From Porticoccaceae bacterium (GTDB lineage Bacteria > Pseudomonadota > Gammaproteobacteria > Pseudomonadales > Porticoccaceae), in NCBI GenBank assembly GCA_026005035.1, contig BPKH01000007.1, positions 124,001-188,000 on the forward strand: DNA of 64,000 nt. Reading direction: 5' to 3'. A model generated the notes under the pieces. It was not told where the DNA came from and made no database searches. It worked only from the letters and a program-made list of their open reading frames with translations. Positions within the stretch are counted from its first letter, which is position 1, and the number at the start of each line of letters is the position of its first letter. A program made the translations under genes and the position numbers. Of the stretch, positions 1 to 9,322 are shown piece by piece.

Positions 1-1
1 G

Positions 2-1513
2 GGCGCGCTCCTCGACCCGGCCGTCTACCCCCATCCGGTGGGCGAGCTCACCCTGGTGGAGACCCACATCTCCTGGGTGGTCCTCACCGGCCAGTGGGCC
101 TACAAGTTCAAGCGGCCGGTGAACCTGGGGTTCGTGGACTTTTCCACGCCCGAGCGGCGGCGCCATTTTTGCGAGCGGGAGCTCGCCCTCAACCGGCGCT
201 TCGCCCCCGAGCTCTACCGGGCGGTGGTGCCGGTGACCGGCAGCCGGGCGCGGCCGCGCCTCGAGGGCGCGGGCGAGCCCATCGACCACGCCCTCGCCAT
301 GCGCCAGTTCGACCCCGACGAGGTGCTCGCCCGGCTGGCGGAGCGGGGGTTGCTCGACGAGGCGCTGGTGGGCGAGCTCGCGCGCACCCTGGCCGCCCTC
401 CACGACGCCCTGCCCCCCTTGGCGGAGGCCGAGGCCCAACGGGCGCGGCGCGCCTTCGTGGGGGTGGCCCTGGACAATGTCCGCTGGCTGGACCGCGCCC
501 TTCGCCTGCCGGCCGAGCGGCGCGCGCTGCGCGCCGCCCGCGCCTTCCTGGTCGCCGCCCTGCGCCGCAGCCGGCCCCTGCGCCGCGCGCGGGCCGCCGG
601 CGGTCGCTTCGTCGACGGCCACGGTGACCTGCACCTCGGCAACCTGGTGCGCTTCGGCGGGCGGCTGGTCCCCTTCGACTGCATCGAGTTCGACGACAGC
701 CTGCGCCGCCTGGATCGCCTCGCCGAGCTCGCCTTCCTGGCCATGGACCTGGAGGCACGGGGGCTGGCAGCGCGGTCGCGGCAGCTGAGGAGCGACTACC
801 TGGAGTGGACCGGCGACCACGAGGGTCTGCCCCTGTTCGATCTCTACCGCTGCCACTACGCCCTGGTGCGGGCCAAGGTGGCCCTCGCCGCCGGCGCCTC
901 CCCCCGCCGGCATCTCGCCCTCGCCCGCCTGGCGGCCCGGCCCCGGAGACCCTGGCTGTGCCTCCTCCACGGCCCGTCGGGCAGCGGCAAGTCGTGGCTC
1001 GCGGCGCGGATCGTGGCCGCCACCGGCGCCCTCCGGCTGCGCTCCGACGTGGAGCGCAAGCGGCTCTTCGGGCTTGCCCCCGAGCAGTCCGGCCGCCACG
1101 TGGCGGGGCTCTACGAGCGCCCGGCCAGTGAGCGCACCTTCGCGCGCCTTTTGGAGCTGGCCCGCGCCGTGGTGGCCGCGGGCTTCCCCTGCGCGGTGGA
1201 CGCCACCTTCCTCGGCCGCGACGACCGCGCGCCCTTCCTCGCCTGGGCGCGCAAGGCCGGCCTGCCGGTGGCGGTGGTGGCGGCGCGCGCCCCGGAGGCC
1301 GAGATCCGCGCCCGCCTCGCCGCCCGTCGGGGGGACGCCTCGGACGCCGACTGGGAGGTCTACCTCCGCCAGCGGGAGCGGGTCGAGCCCGTGGCGGCGG
1401 AGGAGGCGGACCTGGTGTTGGCGGTGGACACCGCCGACGCCGCCGCGGTGGCCGCCGCCCTCGGGCGGCTGGCGCGCTTTGCCCGCAGCGCGCCCCGCCG
1501 GGAGGAGCGCTGA
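2..1513 (+). CDS. Bifunctional phosphotransferase-like / ATP-binding protein (5' end outside window)
   Basis: The open frame is already running at the window edge, so the N-terminus is missing; about 503 residues are visible. The first ~320 residues resemble the COG2187 family (aminoglycoside-phosphotransferase-like kinase fold), with the early motif THISWVVL, then DFSTPERRRHFCERE and a kinase-like GHGDLHLGNL loop. The C-terminal ~170 residues form a P-loop domain (COG0645 type) with Walker A GPSGSGKS. The substrate of this family is not established to my knowledge. It ends one base into the next gene (TGATG), so the two are probably translated together. Family assignment is firm; function is not. 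Confidence 0.85.
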   Translation, partial: GALLDPAVYPHPVGELTLVETHISWVVLTGQWAYKFKRPVNLGFVDFSTPERRRHFCERELALNRRFAPELYRAVVPVTGSRARPRLEGAGEPIDHALAMRQFDPDEVLARLAERGLLDEALVGELARTLAALHDALPPLAEAEAQRARRAFVGVALDNVRWLDRALRLPAERRALRAARAFLVAALRRSRPLRRARAAGGRFVDGHGDLHLGNLVRFGGRLVPFDCIEFDDSLRRLDRLAELAFLAMDLEARGLAARSRQLRSDYLEWTGDHEGLPLFDLYRCHYALVRAKVALAAGASPRRHLALARLAARPRRPWLCLLHGPSGSGKSWLAARIVAATGALRLRSDVERKRLFGLAPEQSGRHVAGLYERPASERTFARLLELARAVVAAGFPCAVDATFLGRDDRAPFLAWARKAGLPVAVVAARAPEAEIRARLAARRGDASDADWEVYLRQRERVEPVAAEEADLVLAVDTADAAAVAAALGRLARFARSAPRREER

Positions 1514-2565
1514 TGGAGGAGCGCCCCCTGGGGCGGTCGGGGCTGCGGGTGTCGGCGGTGGGACTCGGCACCATGACCTTCGGCGGCCAGACCCCGGAGC
1601 CCGACGCCTGTCGCCAGCTCGACCTCGCCCTCGACGCCGGGATCACCCTGTTCGACACCGCCGAGAACTACCCCATCCCCCTGGATGCCGCCACCCAGGG
1701 CCGCTCCGAAGCCATCCTCGGCCGCTGGCTGGCCCGCCGCGGGGTGCGGCAGCGGGTGGTGGTGGCCACCAAGGTGGCCGGCCCCGGCGATCGGGCGGGG
1801 CGTCTCGACTGGTTGCGCGGGCCCGACCGCCGCCTCGACTGGCCCAACATCCGCGCCGCGGCGACGGCCAGCCTGCGCCGCCTGGGCACCGATTGGATCG
1901 ACCTCTACCAGGTCCACTGGCCGGAACGGCTGGTCACCACTCCCTTTCGGGACCGCTTCGTCCCCGCTCCCGACGATCCCCACCAGGTGCCCATCGAAGA
2001 GACCCTGGGAGCCCTGGGCAGACTGGTGGAAGAGGGGTTGGTGCGGGCGGTGGGGGTGTGCAACGAGTCCCCCTGGGGGGTGATGCGCTACCTGGCCGCC
2101 GCCGAGCGGTTGAACCTGCCGCGCCTGGCCAGCGTCCAAAACGGCCTCAACCTCTTGAACCGGCGCCTCGAGAGCGGCCTCGCCGAGGTGGCGGTGCGAG
2201 AGGAGGTCGGCGTCGTCGGCTACTCGCCCCTGGCGGGCGGCGTCCTCAGCGGCAAGTACGGCGCCGGGGTGACCAGCCTGCCCGGCAGCCGCTCCAGCCA
2301 CTCCCCCGAGTTCGCCCGCCGCTTGCGGCCGCGGGTGCGCGCCGCGGTGGCCGCCTACGGGGCGCTGGCGGCGCGCCATGGGCTCTCCCTCGCCGAGCTC
2401 GCCCTGGCCTTCGCCCGCTCTCGCCCCTACGTCGCCTCGGTGCTGGTGGCGGGCTCCACCGCCGCGCAGCTGCGCGCCAACCTGGCGGCGAGCGAGCGCA
2501 CCCTGACGCCCGAGCTCCTGCGCGAGATCGACCGGATCCACGACGAAAACCCCAACCCCCTGTGA
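1513..2565 (+). CDS. Aldo/keto reductase, Tas-like
   Basis: A 350-residue NADP(H)-dependent aldo/keto reductase of the Tas (COG0667) type. The full catalytic tetrad can be read: D48 and Y53 (FDTAENY), K87 (VATKVAG) and H135 (YQVHWPE). The family folds as a TIM barrel and reduces aldehydes or ketones in the cytoplasm; the physiological substrate cannot be read from sequence. The ATG overlaps the stop of the upstream kinase by one base, which argues for a shared transcript. Confidence 0.9.
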   Translation: MEERPLGRSGLRVSAVGLGTMTFGGQTPEPDACRQLDLALDAGITLFDTAENYPIPLDAATQGRSEAILGRWLARRGVRQRVVVATKVAGPGDRAGRLDWLRGPDRRLDWPNIRAAATASLRRLGTDWIDLYQVHWPERLVTTPFRDRFVPAPDDPHQVPIEETLGALGRLVEEGLVRAVGVCNESPWGVMRYLAAAERLNLPRLASVQNGLNLLNRRLESGLAEVAVREEVGVVGYSPLAGGVLSGKYGAGVTSLPGSRSSHSPEFARRLRPRVRAAVAAYGALAARHGLSLAELALAFARSRPYVASVLVAGSTAAQLRANLAASERTLTPELLREIDRIHDENPNPL

Positions 2566-2587
2566 GCCTCGCGGCCCGGCTGGCGTC

Positions 2588-2694
2588 CCCGTAGCCCGAA
2601 TGGAGCGAAGGGGAGCAACCGCCCGACCACCGCCACCTCGCCTGCTCGTTCCGGATTGCGGCGCTGCGCGCCTTCCTCCGGGCTGCGAGTGCGC
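2588..2694. repeat. Degenerate REP-like inverted repeat
   Basis: The 219-bp gap after the aldo/keto reductase has no gene. It holds an imperfect inverted pair: a left arm beginning tAGCCCGAATGGAGCG near 2592 and a right arm ending CTCCGGGCTGCGA near 2690. The arms resemble the dispersed GTAGCCCGGATG-type palindromic elements common in gammaproteobacterial intergenic DNA, but they are decayed. One copy only is visible here, so its repeat status is an inference from resemblance. Confidence 0.35.
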
Positions 2695-2784
2695 GCCTGT
2701 CTCCGGGTCACCTCCGTTGGGCCGTGGACAGGGGAACGTCCCTCTGGCAACCTTGCTTGCCGAGCCGGAGGGGAGGAAGCTGCC

Positions 2785-3642
2785 ATGAACGAGAAGGCCC
2801 GCAAACTGCGCGAGCTCATCGAGCGGGGAGAACACTTCATCGCCGCCGAGGCCTACAGCGCCCTGACCGGGCGGATCGTCCAAATGGTGGGCTTTCCCGC
2901 CGCCTATCTGGGCGGTCACGCGGCCAGCGCCTTCCACTACGCCCTGCCCGACTACGGGGTCTACTCCCAGGTGGAACAGCTCGAGCAGGCCGATCGGATC
3001 GCCCGGGCTATGGACATCCCCTTGATCGCCGACGCCGATACCCTGGGGGAGACGGTGGCCGACGCCTTCCACTTCACCCGCCGCTACGTGCAAAGCCACG
3101 TGGCCGGCTTCCACGTGGAGGACAACCTCAATCCGCGCCACTCGAGCTACGCCGGCGAGCTCCTGCCCGTCGCCGAGATGCAGGCCAAGATCGCCGCCTG
3201 CGTCGAGGCCCGCGGCGGCGAGCCCTTCGTGATCATCGCCCGCTGCGACGAGCTCTACCCGAAGGCCTACCGGGGCGCGGGCGGCGGCGACCTGGACGAG
3301 GCCATCGCCCGCGGCAAGGCCTACGCCGAGGCGGGGGCCGACGTGCTCTGCTTTCCCCTGGCCACGCCGGAGCAGTGCCGGCGGCTGGTGGCGGAGTTGC
3401 CGGTGCCGGTGTGCGTCCTCGGCCACAGCGTCCCGGAGACCGCCTTCACCCTCTCCACCGGCTGGGGCTGGATGGGTGCGGCCAAACTCCACCTGGAGCG
3501 GGCCCGCGAGCTCATGGCCACCGGCAAGGTGGAGTTCGACCCGGCCTTCCCCGAAAAGGCCGAGCTGCTGGAGATGGACCGCTACGACCGGCTGATCGCC
3601 GACTGGGCGCGCCGCACCGGCCGGCCCACCCACGGGGACTGA
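2785..3642 (+). CDS. Isocitrate lyase/PEP mutase superfamily protein lacking the lyase cysteine
   Basis: A 285-residue TIM-barrel protein of the ICL/PEPM superfamily. The metal-binding acidic residues are kept (ADADT with D83 and D85; E112 in FHVEDN), followed by IIARCDE. The loop that carries the catalytic KKCGH/KRCGH in isocitrate and methylisocitrate lyases reads PRHSS, with Ser120 where the cysteine should be. It is therefore unlikely to be a true lyase; oxaloacetate hydrolase/decarboxylase or phosphonate-type chemistry are alternatives. The ATG was chosen because a GGAGGGGAGGAAG ribosome site lies just upstream; a longer in-frame extension starting at 2656 has no such support. Confidence 0.85.
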   Translation: MNEKARKLRELIERGEHFIAAEAYSALTGRIVQMVGFPAAYLGGHAASAFHYALPDYGVYSQVEQLEQADRIARAMDIPLIADADTLGETVADAFHFTRRYVQSHVAGFHVEDNLNPRHSSYAGELLPVAEMQAKIAACVEARGGEPFVIIARCDELYPKAYRGAGGGDLDEAIARGKAYAEAGADVLCFPLATPEQCRRLVAELPVPVCVLGHSVPETAFTLSTGWGWMGAAKLHLERARELMATGKVEFDPAFPEKAELLEMDRYDRLIADWARRTGRPTHGD

Positions 3643-3649
3643 GGCGCCC

Positions 3650-4732
3650 TCAAGGCGCGGGCTCCACCCGCCCGCCGGCCACCCGCAGCACGGGACCGCG
3701 CAGGCCGGCCCGTTGCGGCGGGTAGCGGGCGTCGGCGAAGGCCACCACGAAGCCCGTCCCGTCCGCCGTCACCCGCGCCAGGGGAAAGCGCGACCAGGTG
3801 AGAAAGCGCACCGCCCAGGGGTGGCGCGAGGCGGCCACCACCGCCGGGTGGTCGAGCCCTTTGGCGAGCCGCGCCCCAGGGCGGAAGCGGGGCGCGCCGA
3901 GCCAGTGCCACTCGCCCAGGCGATAGAAGGCGTCGGCGTCGATCACCACCGCGCCCCGGAACGGATTGGCGGGCACCGGGGCCACCATCACCCGCGCGGC
4001 GGGCACCCCCACCGCGGTCGCCACGCGCGCCTCGGCGGCGGCGCTCGCCGCCGCGTTGCCCGCCCCCCAGAGGGCCGCGAACAGCAGGGCGCAGCGGGCC
4101 GGTTGCGGCCCCCGCCCGGCGCCCCGCGCGGCCAGACATGCGAGGCCGGCCAGCCCCGCACACCAGAGGAGCTTGGCCGGCCAGGGCGCCAGGGGCGTGG
4201 CCAGCACCAGGAGGCTGGCCGCGCTCCAAAACCCCAGCCAGCCGAGGCAGGCCGCGCGGCCGCGCGCCCAGTGGAGCGTGCAGGCGCCGCCCGCGGCGAG
4301 CCACAGCCAGGGGTCGACGATGAACAAGGCGTCGCCGTAGAACCAGCGCCAGTCGAAGGGGGCAAGGAGGCGCACGCCGTAATTGTTCAACCAGTCGAGC
4401 GCCGGATGGGTGAGCACCGCCAGCGTGGACAACGCCCACAGGGGCCCGCCCCGGGCGGGGGGCAGATGGGGCCGCAGGCGGCGCCTCACACCCCGATCCC
4501 AGAGGAGTAGAAGTCCGGTCAAGAGCACCGGCAACACCAGCCAGGCCAGGGGGCCGTGGGTGAGCCCGCGGCGGTGGGCGAGGGCCAGATAGTCGCCGGC
4601 GAAGGCGGTGAGGATGTCCACGTCGGGGGCGTTGGCGCCGAGAAGGAGCGCCGCCGTGGCCAAGGGGGTCGCCCGCTTCAGGCCCGCCGCCGCCAGGGCG
4701 CCGCCGACGAAGCTGTGGGCGAAGGGGTCCAC
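3650..4732 (-). CDS. Membrane metal-dependent hydrolase, YdjM/DUF457 family
   Basis: A 360-residue inner-membrane protein. The N-terminus reads DPFAHSFVGGALAAAG, followed by HRRGLTHGP and THPALDWLNNYG, the histidine/aspartate motifs of the YdjM (LexA-regulated, DUF457) family. Several hydrophobic helices fill residues ~60-230; the C-terminal ~120 residues look soluble. It starts with GTG eight bases after the stop of the NUDIX gene, so the two probably form an operon. Hydrolase activity is inferred from family naming and has not been shown for a substrate that I know of. Confidence 0.8.
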   Translation of the reverse strand: MDPFAHSFVGGALAAAGLKRATPLATAALLLGANAPDVDILTAFAGDYLALAHRRGLTHGPLAWLVLPVLLTGLLLLWDRGVRRRLRPHLPPARGGPLWALSTLAVLTHPALDWLNNYGVRLLAPFDWRWFYGDALFIVDPWLWLAAGGACTLHWARGRAACLGWLGFWSAASLLVLATPLAPWPAKLLWCAGLAGLACLAARGAGRGPQPARCALLFAALWGAGNAAASAAAEARVATAVGVPAARVMVAPVPANPFRGAVVIDADAFYRLGEWHWLGAPRFRPGARLAKGLDHPAVVAASRHPWAVRFLTWSRFPLARVTADGTGFVVAFADARYPPQRAGLRGPVLRVAGGRVEPAP

Positions 4733-4740
4733 GGGCGTGC

Positions 4741-5412
4741 CTAGCGGCGGGCGAAGTCGGGGGCTTCGAAGTGGGCCACCCGGGTGGGGCGCCCCTCCAG
4801 GGCCACCTCGCGGAACTGGTAGAGGATCGCCCCGGTGGGCGCGAACACCCCGCCGAGCTCGCCCACCGGCATGCGCAGCACCGGCGCTTCCCCGGGGCGC
4901 ACGACGCGCAGCTCCGGGGCGTCGGGGCGGTAGAGCTCTCGCAGGGGGATGCGGTGCACCGAGGCCACTTCGGCGGGATCGGGCTCGAGGGCCGGTACCC
5001 GCCCGCCCCAGACCACCACCGGGGTGATGGCGAAGCCGGAGCGGGTGGGGTAGTCGTCCAACAGGCCGAGCACCGCCGAGCGGTCGAGGGCGAGGCCCAC
5101 CTCTTCCGTCAACTCGCGCAGCGCCGCCGCCACGGCGTCCTCGCCGGGGTCGATTCGCCCGCCGGGCAGGGCCCACTGGCCGCGGTGGCGGGAGAGCCCC
5201 GCGGCGCGGCGGGTGAGCAGAAAGCTGGCCCGCTCCGGCCGCGGGGGGAGGTCTGCGAAGCCCGGCACGCCCGGCGGCTCTGGGGAGTCCACCACCACCA
5301 GCGCCACCGCCGAACGCCTGAGCCGCGCGTCGCCCGAGGCGGTGCGCCGGTGGGCGGCCAGGTGGGCGGCGAGCCGCGCCCGGAGGGTATCGTTGCACAG
5401 CAGATCGTCCAT
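4741..5412 (-). CDS. NUDIX hydrolase, CoA pyrophosphatase-like
   Basis: A 223-residue NUDIX protein. The box G-x5-E-x7-RELTEEVG is complete (GGRIDPGED...RELTEEVGL). The preceding LLTRRAAGLSRHRGQW...PGG resembles the UPF0035 signature of NudL/YeaB-type coenzyme A pyrophosphatases, so cleavage of a nucleotide-linked pyrophosphate, perhaps CoA, is likely. The ATG at 5412 is followed immediately by conserved sequence. It is first in a two-gene minus-strand unit with the YdjM-type hydrolase. Confidence 0.85.
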   Translation of the reverse strand: MDDLLCNDTLRARLAAHLAAHRRTASGDARLRRSAVALVVVDSPEPPGVPGFADLPPRPERASFLLTRRAAGLSRHRGQWALPGGRIDPGEDAVAAALRELTEEVGLALDRSAVLGLLDDYPTRSGFAITPVVVWGGRVPALEPDPAEVASVHRIPLRELYRPDAPELRVVRPGEAPVLRMPVGELGGVFAPTGAILYQFREVALEGRPTRVAHFEAPDFARR

Positions 5413-5474
5413 GGCTCTCCCCTGCCGGTGCGGAGATGATGCACGGGGCCGGCGCGGCGGGCAAGGCGCGCTTG

Positions 5475-5484
5475 TTATAATGGC
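5475..5484 (+). promoter_or_regulatory. Candidate -10 element TATAATGGCC for the MFS gene
   Basis: A perfect TATAAT stands out in GC-rich sequence 84 bp before the MFS start. No good -35 hexamer is visible at the right spacing. The same TAxAATGGC string precedes several other genes in this window. Confidence 0.45.
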
Positions 5485-5563
5485 CGCTCGCCCGCCACAG
5501 CCGCCTTCCCCGGGGTCACCGGGGCCGCCGCGCGACCGCGGCGTCGCGAGAGCCCGACACGCC

Positions 5564-6814
5564 ATGACCCCGACGGCCCCCCACCCGATCCGCCAGCTCT
5601 TCGCCAACCGCCAGTTCCGCTGGCTGTGGGCGGGCAACACGGCGATGTTTTTCGGCTTTTTCGGGACCATCCTGCTGCGCTCCCTGCTCGCCTGGGAGCT
5701 CACCGGCGACGAGCTCGCCCTGGCCTGGGTGAACCTGCTCTCCGCCGGCTGCATGTTCGCCACCTCCCTCGTCTCCGGCGCCCTCATCGACCGCCACGAA
5801 AGGCGCCGCTTCCTGCTCGTCGCCCAGTGCGGGGTGTTGGCCGCCGAGGCCACCATCCTGGCGCTTCTGCTCGCCGGCCGGCTCACCTTTCCGCTCCTGC
5901 TGATCAGCTCCACCGCGGCCAGCATCGCTTTTCCCTTCATCATGCCGGCGCGCACCGCGATGCTGGTGGCGGCGGTGGGACGGGCGCGCCTCGGCAGGGC
6001 CACCGCCTTCATGACCACTGGCATCAATCTGGCGCGCATGGCGAGCCCCGCGGCCCTCGGCATCCTCGCCGACGCCGCCGGCTTTCCCTTCTGTTACGGG
6101 TTGATCCTGTTCCTGCACGCCATTTCCATCCTGTGCACCCTGGGGCTCGACCCGCATCCTCCCGGGGAGGGCCGCCGCGACGGCCTGCTGGCGGACGTGC
6201 TGCGCGGCTTCGTCTACCTGCGCGAGCGGCCGAGCCTCGCCCTGTGCATCCTGTTCGGCCTCTTTCCCCTGCTGGTGGTAGTGCCCCTGCAGAACCTGAT
6301 GGTGGTGTTCGTCGACGAGGTCTGGCAGCGGGGCGGCAGTGGTCTCGGCTTGATGATGGCCGCCACGGGGATCGGCGGGGTGGTGGGGTCGCTGGCCACC
6401 GCCGGCCTGGGGGAGGGCAGTCTGGTCAAGCCCATGGTGGCGGCGACCCTGGTGATGGCGGCGCTGGTGGCCGTCTTCGCCCACTTGCCCTGGTTTTGGC
6501 TCGCCGTCGCCGCGGTGTTCGCCATCTACGCCACCTCCACGGTGTCGCAGACCCTGGTGCAGACCGGGGTGCAGCTCCTGGCCGAAGACCACATCCGCGG
6601 TCGCGTCACCACCATCACCATGATGTCGGTGAGCATCGCCCCGGTGGGTACGCTGCTGATCGCCGTGGCGGTCAAACACTTCGGCGCGCCCTGGACGCTG
6701 ACCGCCACCGGGGCACTGCTGGCGGCTGCGATCCTCCTCCTGTGGCGCGGCTGCGCGGCCTTCCGGGCCATCGACGGCGCCGCCCGGCGGGCGGCCGGTG
6801 AAGGGCGGCGGTGA
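5564..6814 (+). CDS. MFS transporter, EntS-like
   Basis: A 416-residue major facilitator with about 12 hydrophobic segments, beginning HPIRQLFANRQFRWLWAG, typical of the MFS_3 (EntS/DUF894) exporters of siderophores and drugs. The inter-domain loop after helix 6 is hydrophilic (DPHPPGEGRRDG). It has its own TATAAT element. The next gene's in-frame region reaches back to its stop, so ydbH may be cotranscribed. The substrate cannot be told from sequence, and no siderophore gene is nearby. Confidence 0.85.
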   Translation: MTPTAPHPIRQLFANRQFRWLWAGNTAMFFGFFGTILLRSLLAWELTGDELALAWVNLLSAGCMFATSLVSGALIDRHERRRFLLVAQCGVLAAEATILALLLAGRLTFPLLLISSTAASIAFPFIMPARTAMLVAAVGRARLGRATAFMTTGINLARMASPAALGILADAAGFPFCYGLILFLHAISILCTLGLDPHPPGEGRRDGLLADVLRGFVYLRERPSLALCILFGLFPLLVVVPLQNLMVVFVDEVWQRGGSGLGLMMAATGIGGVVGSLATAGLGEGSLVKPMVAATLVMAALVAVFAHLPWFWLAVAAVFAIYATSTVSQTLVQTGVQLLAEDHIRGRVTTITMMSVSIAPVGTLLIAVAVKHFGAPWTLTATGALLAAAILLLWRGCAAFRAIDGAARRAAGEGRR

Positions 6815-6848
6815 TACCCTAGGAGCTTTTCCGGCCGACGACTCCTCC

Positions 6849-9305
6849 ATGCGGCGCTGGCGGATCGCCCTGGCGGCCCTTCTGGGCGGCGCGTTGCTTC
6901 TGGCCTTTACGGCCCGTCCCCTCGTCCAGTGGGCGGGGGGTCGCCTCCTCGCCTCCCAGGGCGTCGAGGCGCTGGCCATCGCCCGCTGGCGCTGGCGGCT
7001 TGGCGGGGTCGACCTCACCGGGGTCGAGCTGGTGGGGGCGGCGGGGGGCGGGCGCTATCGCGCCGCGGCGGCGCGGTTGGCGGTGCGCTGGCGCTCCTGG
7101 CCGCCCGCCCTGGAGGTGGACCACCTCTCCCTGGAATTCGCCGCACCGGGGGCGGGGGCGTCCCCACCGCCGCTGCCCCTCGCTCGCCAGCTGGAGGCGT
7201 TGACCGCCCTGCGCCTGCCCCTCGGCGCCTTGCGCGCGCGGGGTGTCCGCCTGCGCTGGAGCGACGGCGGCAAGACCCTGGAAGTGAACGGCGGAGACCT
7301 GCGGGTGGATGCCCACCGCGGGGCGCTGTCCGGGCGCGCGCGGCTCCTGTGGGCGGCGCACGGCCGGCGGATCCCCCTGCAGGTCATCCTGCGGCCGGGT
7401 TCCGAACCCTGGTTGCCGCTCCTCGAGCTGGCCCCGGCGACGGGTCGCACGGCCGCCACGGGGCGGCTCGCATTCCACCGGGCGGAGGGTGGCTGGCGGG
7501 CGGCATTTGCCTTCGATTTTCCCCGCCAGTCGCTTTCCCCTTGGCTCGCCGCGGCCGGACTGGCGGCGCCGGCGGAGGCCGAGGGGGCGCTGCGGCTTGC
7601 GGGCTCGCTGGCCTTGCCCGAGGTGCTCGAGCCGCACGGGGCCGGTAGCACCCTCCTCGCCGCCCTGGACGCCCGCGGCCGACTCGCGCTGTGGCTGCCG
7701 GCGGCGGGTCCCGCCGTCGCGCTCCAGCTCAAGGCGCCCTTCGCCCTCGCGGGGGGGTGGCTCGACCTGCCGGCGCCGGCTGAGCTCACTTTTCGGCTGC
7801 CGGCGGGGGCGGGATCGGCCGCCGCCCGCTGGCGGGCGGCGCTCGCGCCGGCCCGCCCCTGGCCGCTCGGGGAGGGGGCGGCGGTGGAGTTGGGCGCGGC
7901 CCTCGCCCTGGTGGCGCCCGAGGCGGTCCAGTCGGCTTTCTCCGCGGCGGTGCGGCTCGCCGTGGCGCGCACCGAGGCGGGGGTTCGGCTCACCGCCCGC
8001 GGCCCGCTCACCGCCCGCGGCCGCATCCGGCCGCCACCGGCCCTGGGGAATGGGACCGAGGAGGCGTGGTCCCTCGCCCTTGCGCTCCAGCCCTCCTGGG
8101 CGGTGGCGATCGCCCGCGGGCACGTCGCCCTGGCGGCGGAGGCGGCGGGGCGCGCCGAGCTGCGGGGGCGCGGCGTCGCCGCCCGCCTGGAGCTCCACTT
8201 GCCCGAACTCGAGGGCGAGGGAGCGGCGTGGCGAGGGCGCCTCGAGGGGAAACTGGCCCTGCCGGGCAGCCCCCTGCCGCCGCTCGCCTGGACGGCCGCG
8301 GGGCGAGTGGGGGAAACCCTGGCCGTGACCGGCGAGCTCACCGCGCCCCCCTGGGGGCTCGAGGGCCGCTGGCGGTTGGCGGGGGAGTTCGCGCGCCCGC
8401 GCCTTACAGCGCAGCTTGCCCTCGAGCTGCCGGGTGTCGCGCTGCGCGCCCTGCGCGCCCACTTGCCGGCGGGTACCAGCCTCTCTGCCGGGCGGGGGGA
8501 CGTCCGATTGGAGATCGACTGGAGAGCCGCACCGCGCGCGGTGGCGAGGGTCGACTTCCGCCAACTGGAGGGGGTTGTGGCGGGGGTGCCCTTTGTCGGC
8601 GGTCGGCTTGCCGCCGCGCTCGCCTGGCGCAACGGCTGCCTCGCCGCCGATGGCCCTTGGCGGCTCGCCGTGGAGCGGCTCGACCCCGGTTTTTCCATCA
8701 GGGACCTCCTGGTGGAGGGCGACCTGCCCTGTGTGCGGCCGGGGACGGCCCTTGCCGTGCCGCTGCTGCGCGCCCGGGCGGAGCTCTTCGGCGGCCGGGT
8801 GGAACTCGCCGAGCCCGGCCGGCTCGGGCGACGCTCGGGCCACCTGCGGCTCGCCGTCGCCGGCCTCGACCTGGGGCGGCTCCTCGCCCTCTACGGGGAG
8901 GACCGGGTGTGGGCCGAGGGGCGCCTCGACGGCGAGATCCCGATCCTCTGGGGCGACGCGGGGGTGCGGATGGCGGGGGCGCACTTCGCCGCCCGCCCGC
9001 CGGGAGGGCGGATCGCCCTGGACGAATCGCTGCGCGCCGCCCTGGCTGGTGCCGGCGAGGAGCTGGCGCTGGCGGCGCGGTTGCTGTCCGACCTGCGCTT
9101 CGACGCCCTCACGGCCACCGCCGACCTGGCGCCCGGCGGGGAGCTCACCTTGACCGCCCGGCTTTCGGGGTACAATCCGGCGGAGTTCGAGGGCCGGCCG
9201 GTAGAGCTCAACCTCCGCGTCGAGGACGACCTGTTCGCCTCCTGGCGGGCGCTGCGCGCCGCCCGCCGGCTCTCGGAAGCCATCGAGGAACGGTTGTCCC
9301 CCTGA
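6849..9305 (+). CDS. ydbH: Intermembrane phospholipid transport protein YdbH
   Basis: An 818-residue AsmA-like protein with one N-terminal membrane anchor (RRWRIALAALLGGALLLAF) and a long, mostly beta-rich periplasmic part. The C-terminal ~200 residues carry the YdbH signature region (LDGEIPILWGDAGVRM, LTARLSGYNPAEFEGRPVELNL). YdbH, TamB and YhdP share the job of moving phospholipids to the outer membrane in E. coli. The identification rests mainly on the following ynbE and ydbL genes, the E. coli arrangement. The ATG directly before the anchor was preferred over an in-frame GTG at 6798. Confidence 0.88.
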   Translation: MRRWRIALAALLGGALLLAFTARPLVQWAGGRLLASQGVEALAIARWRWRLGGVDLTGVELVGAAGGGRYRAAAARLAVRWRSWPPALEVDHLSLEFAAPGAGASPPPLPLARQLEALTALRLPLGALRARGVRLRWSDGGKTLEVNGGDLRVDAHRGALSGRARLLWAAHGRRIPLQVILRPGSEPWLPLLELAPATGRTAATGRLAFHRAEGGWRAAFAFDFPRQSLSPWLAAAGLAAPAEAEGALRLAGSLALPEVLEPHGAGSTLLAALDARGRLALWLPAAGPAVALQLKAPFALAGGWLDLPAPAELTFRLPAGAGSAAARWRAALAPARPWPLGEGAAVELGAALALVAPEAVQSAFSAAVRLAVARTEAGVRLTARGPLTARGRIRPPPALGNGTEEAWSLALALQPSWAVAIARGHVALAAEAAGRAELRGRGVAARLELHLPELEGEGAAWRGRLEGKLALPGSPLPPLAWTAAGRVGETLAVTGELTAPPWGLEGRWRLAGEFARPRLTAQLALELPGVALRALRAHLPAGTSLSAGRGDVRLEIDWRAAPRAVARVDFRQLEGVVAGVPFVGGRLAAALAWRNGCLAADGPWRLAVERLDPGFSIRDLLVEGDLPCVRPGTALAVPLLRARAELFGGRVELAEPGRLGRRSGHLRLAVAGLDLGRLLALYGEDRVWAEGRLDGEIPILWGDAGVRMAGAHFAARPPGGRIALDESLRAALAGAGEELALAARLLSDLRFDALTATADLAPGGELTLTARLSGYNPAEFEGRPVELNLRVEDDLFASWRALRAARRLSEAIEERLSP

Positions 9306-9322
9306 GGGGGCGGGGAGGCGGA

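Noticed and set aside
189-1658. Long minus-strand open frame opposite the kinase
   Set aside because: Composition is Arg/Pro/Gly-rich without any motif. It is a shadow frame caused by high GC, as are similar long frames opposite dctM, ydbH and the hydroxylase large subunit.
2785-3642. Isocitrate or methylisocitrate lyase
   Set aside because: The catalytic cysteine loop is absent.
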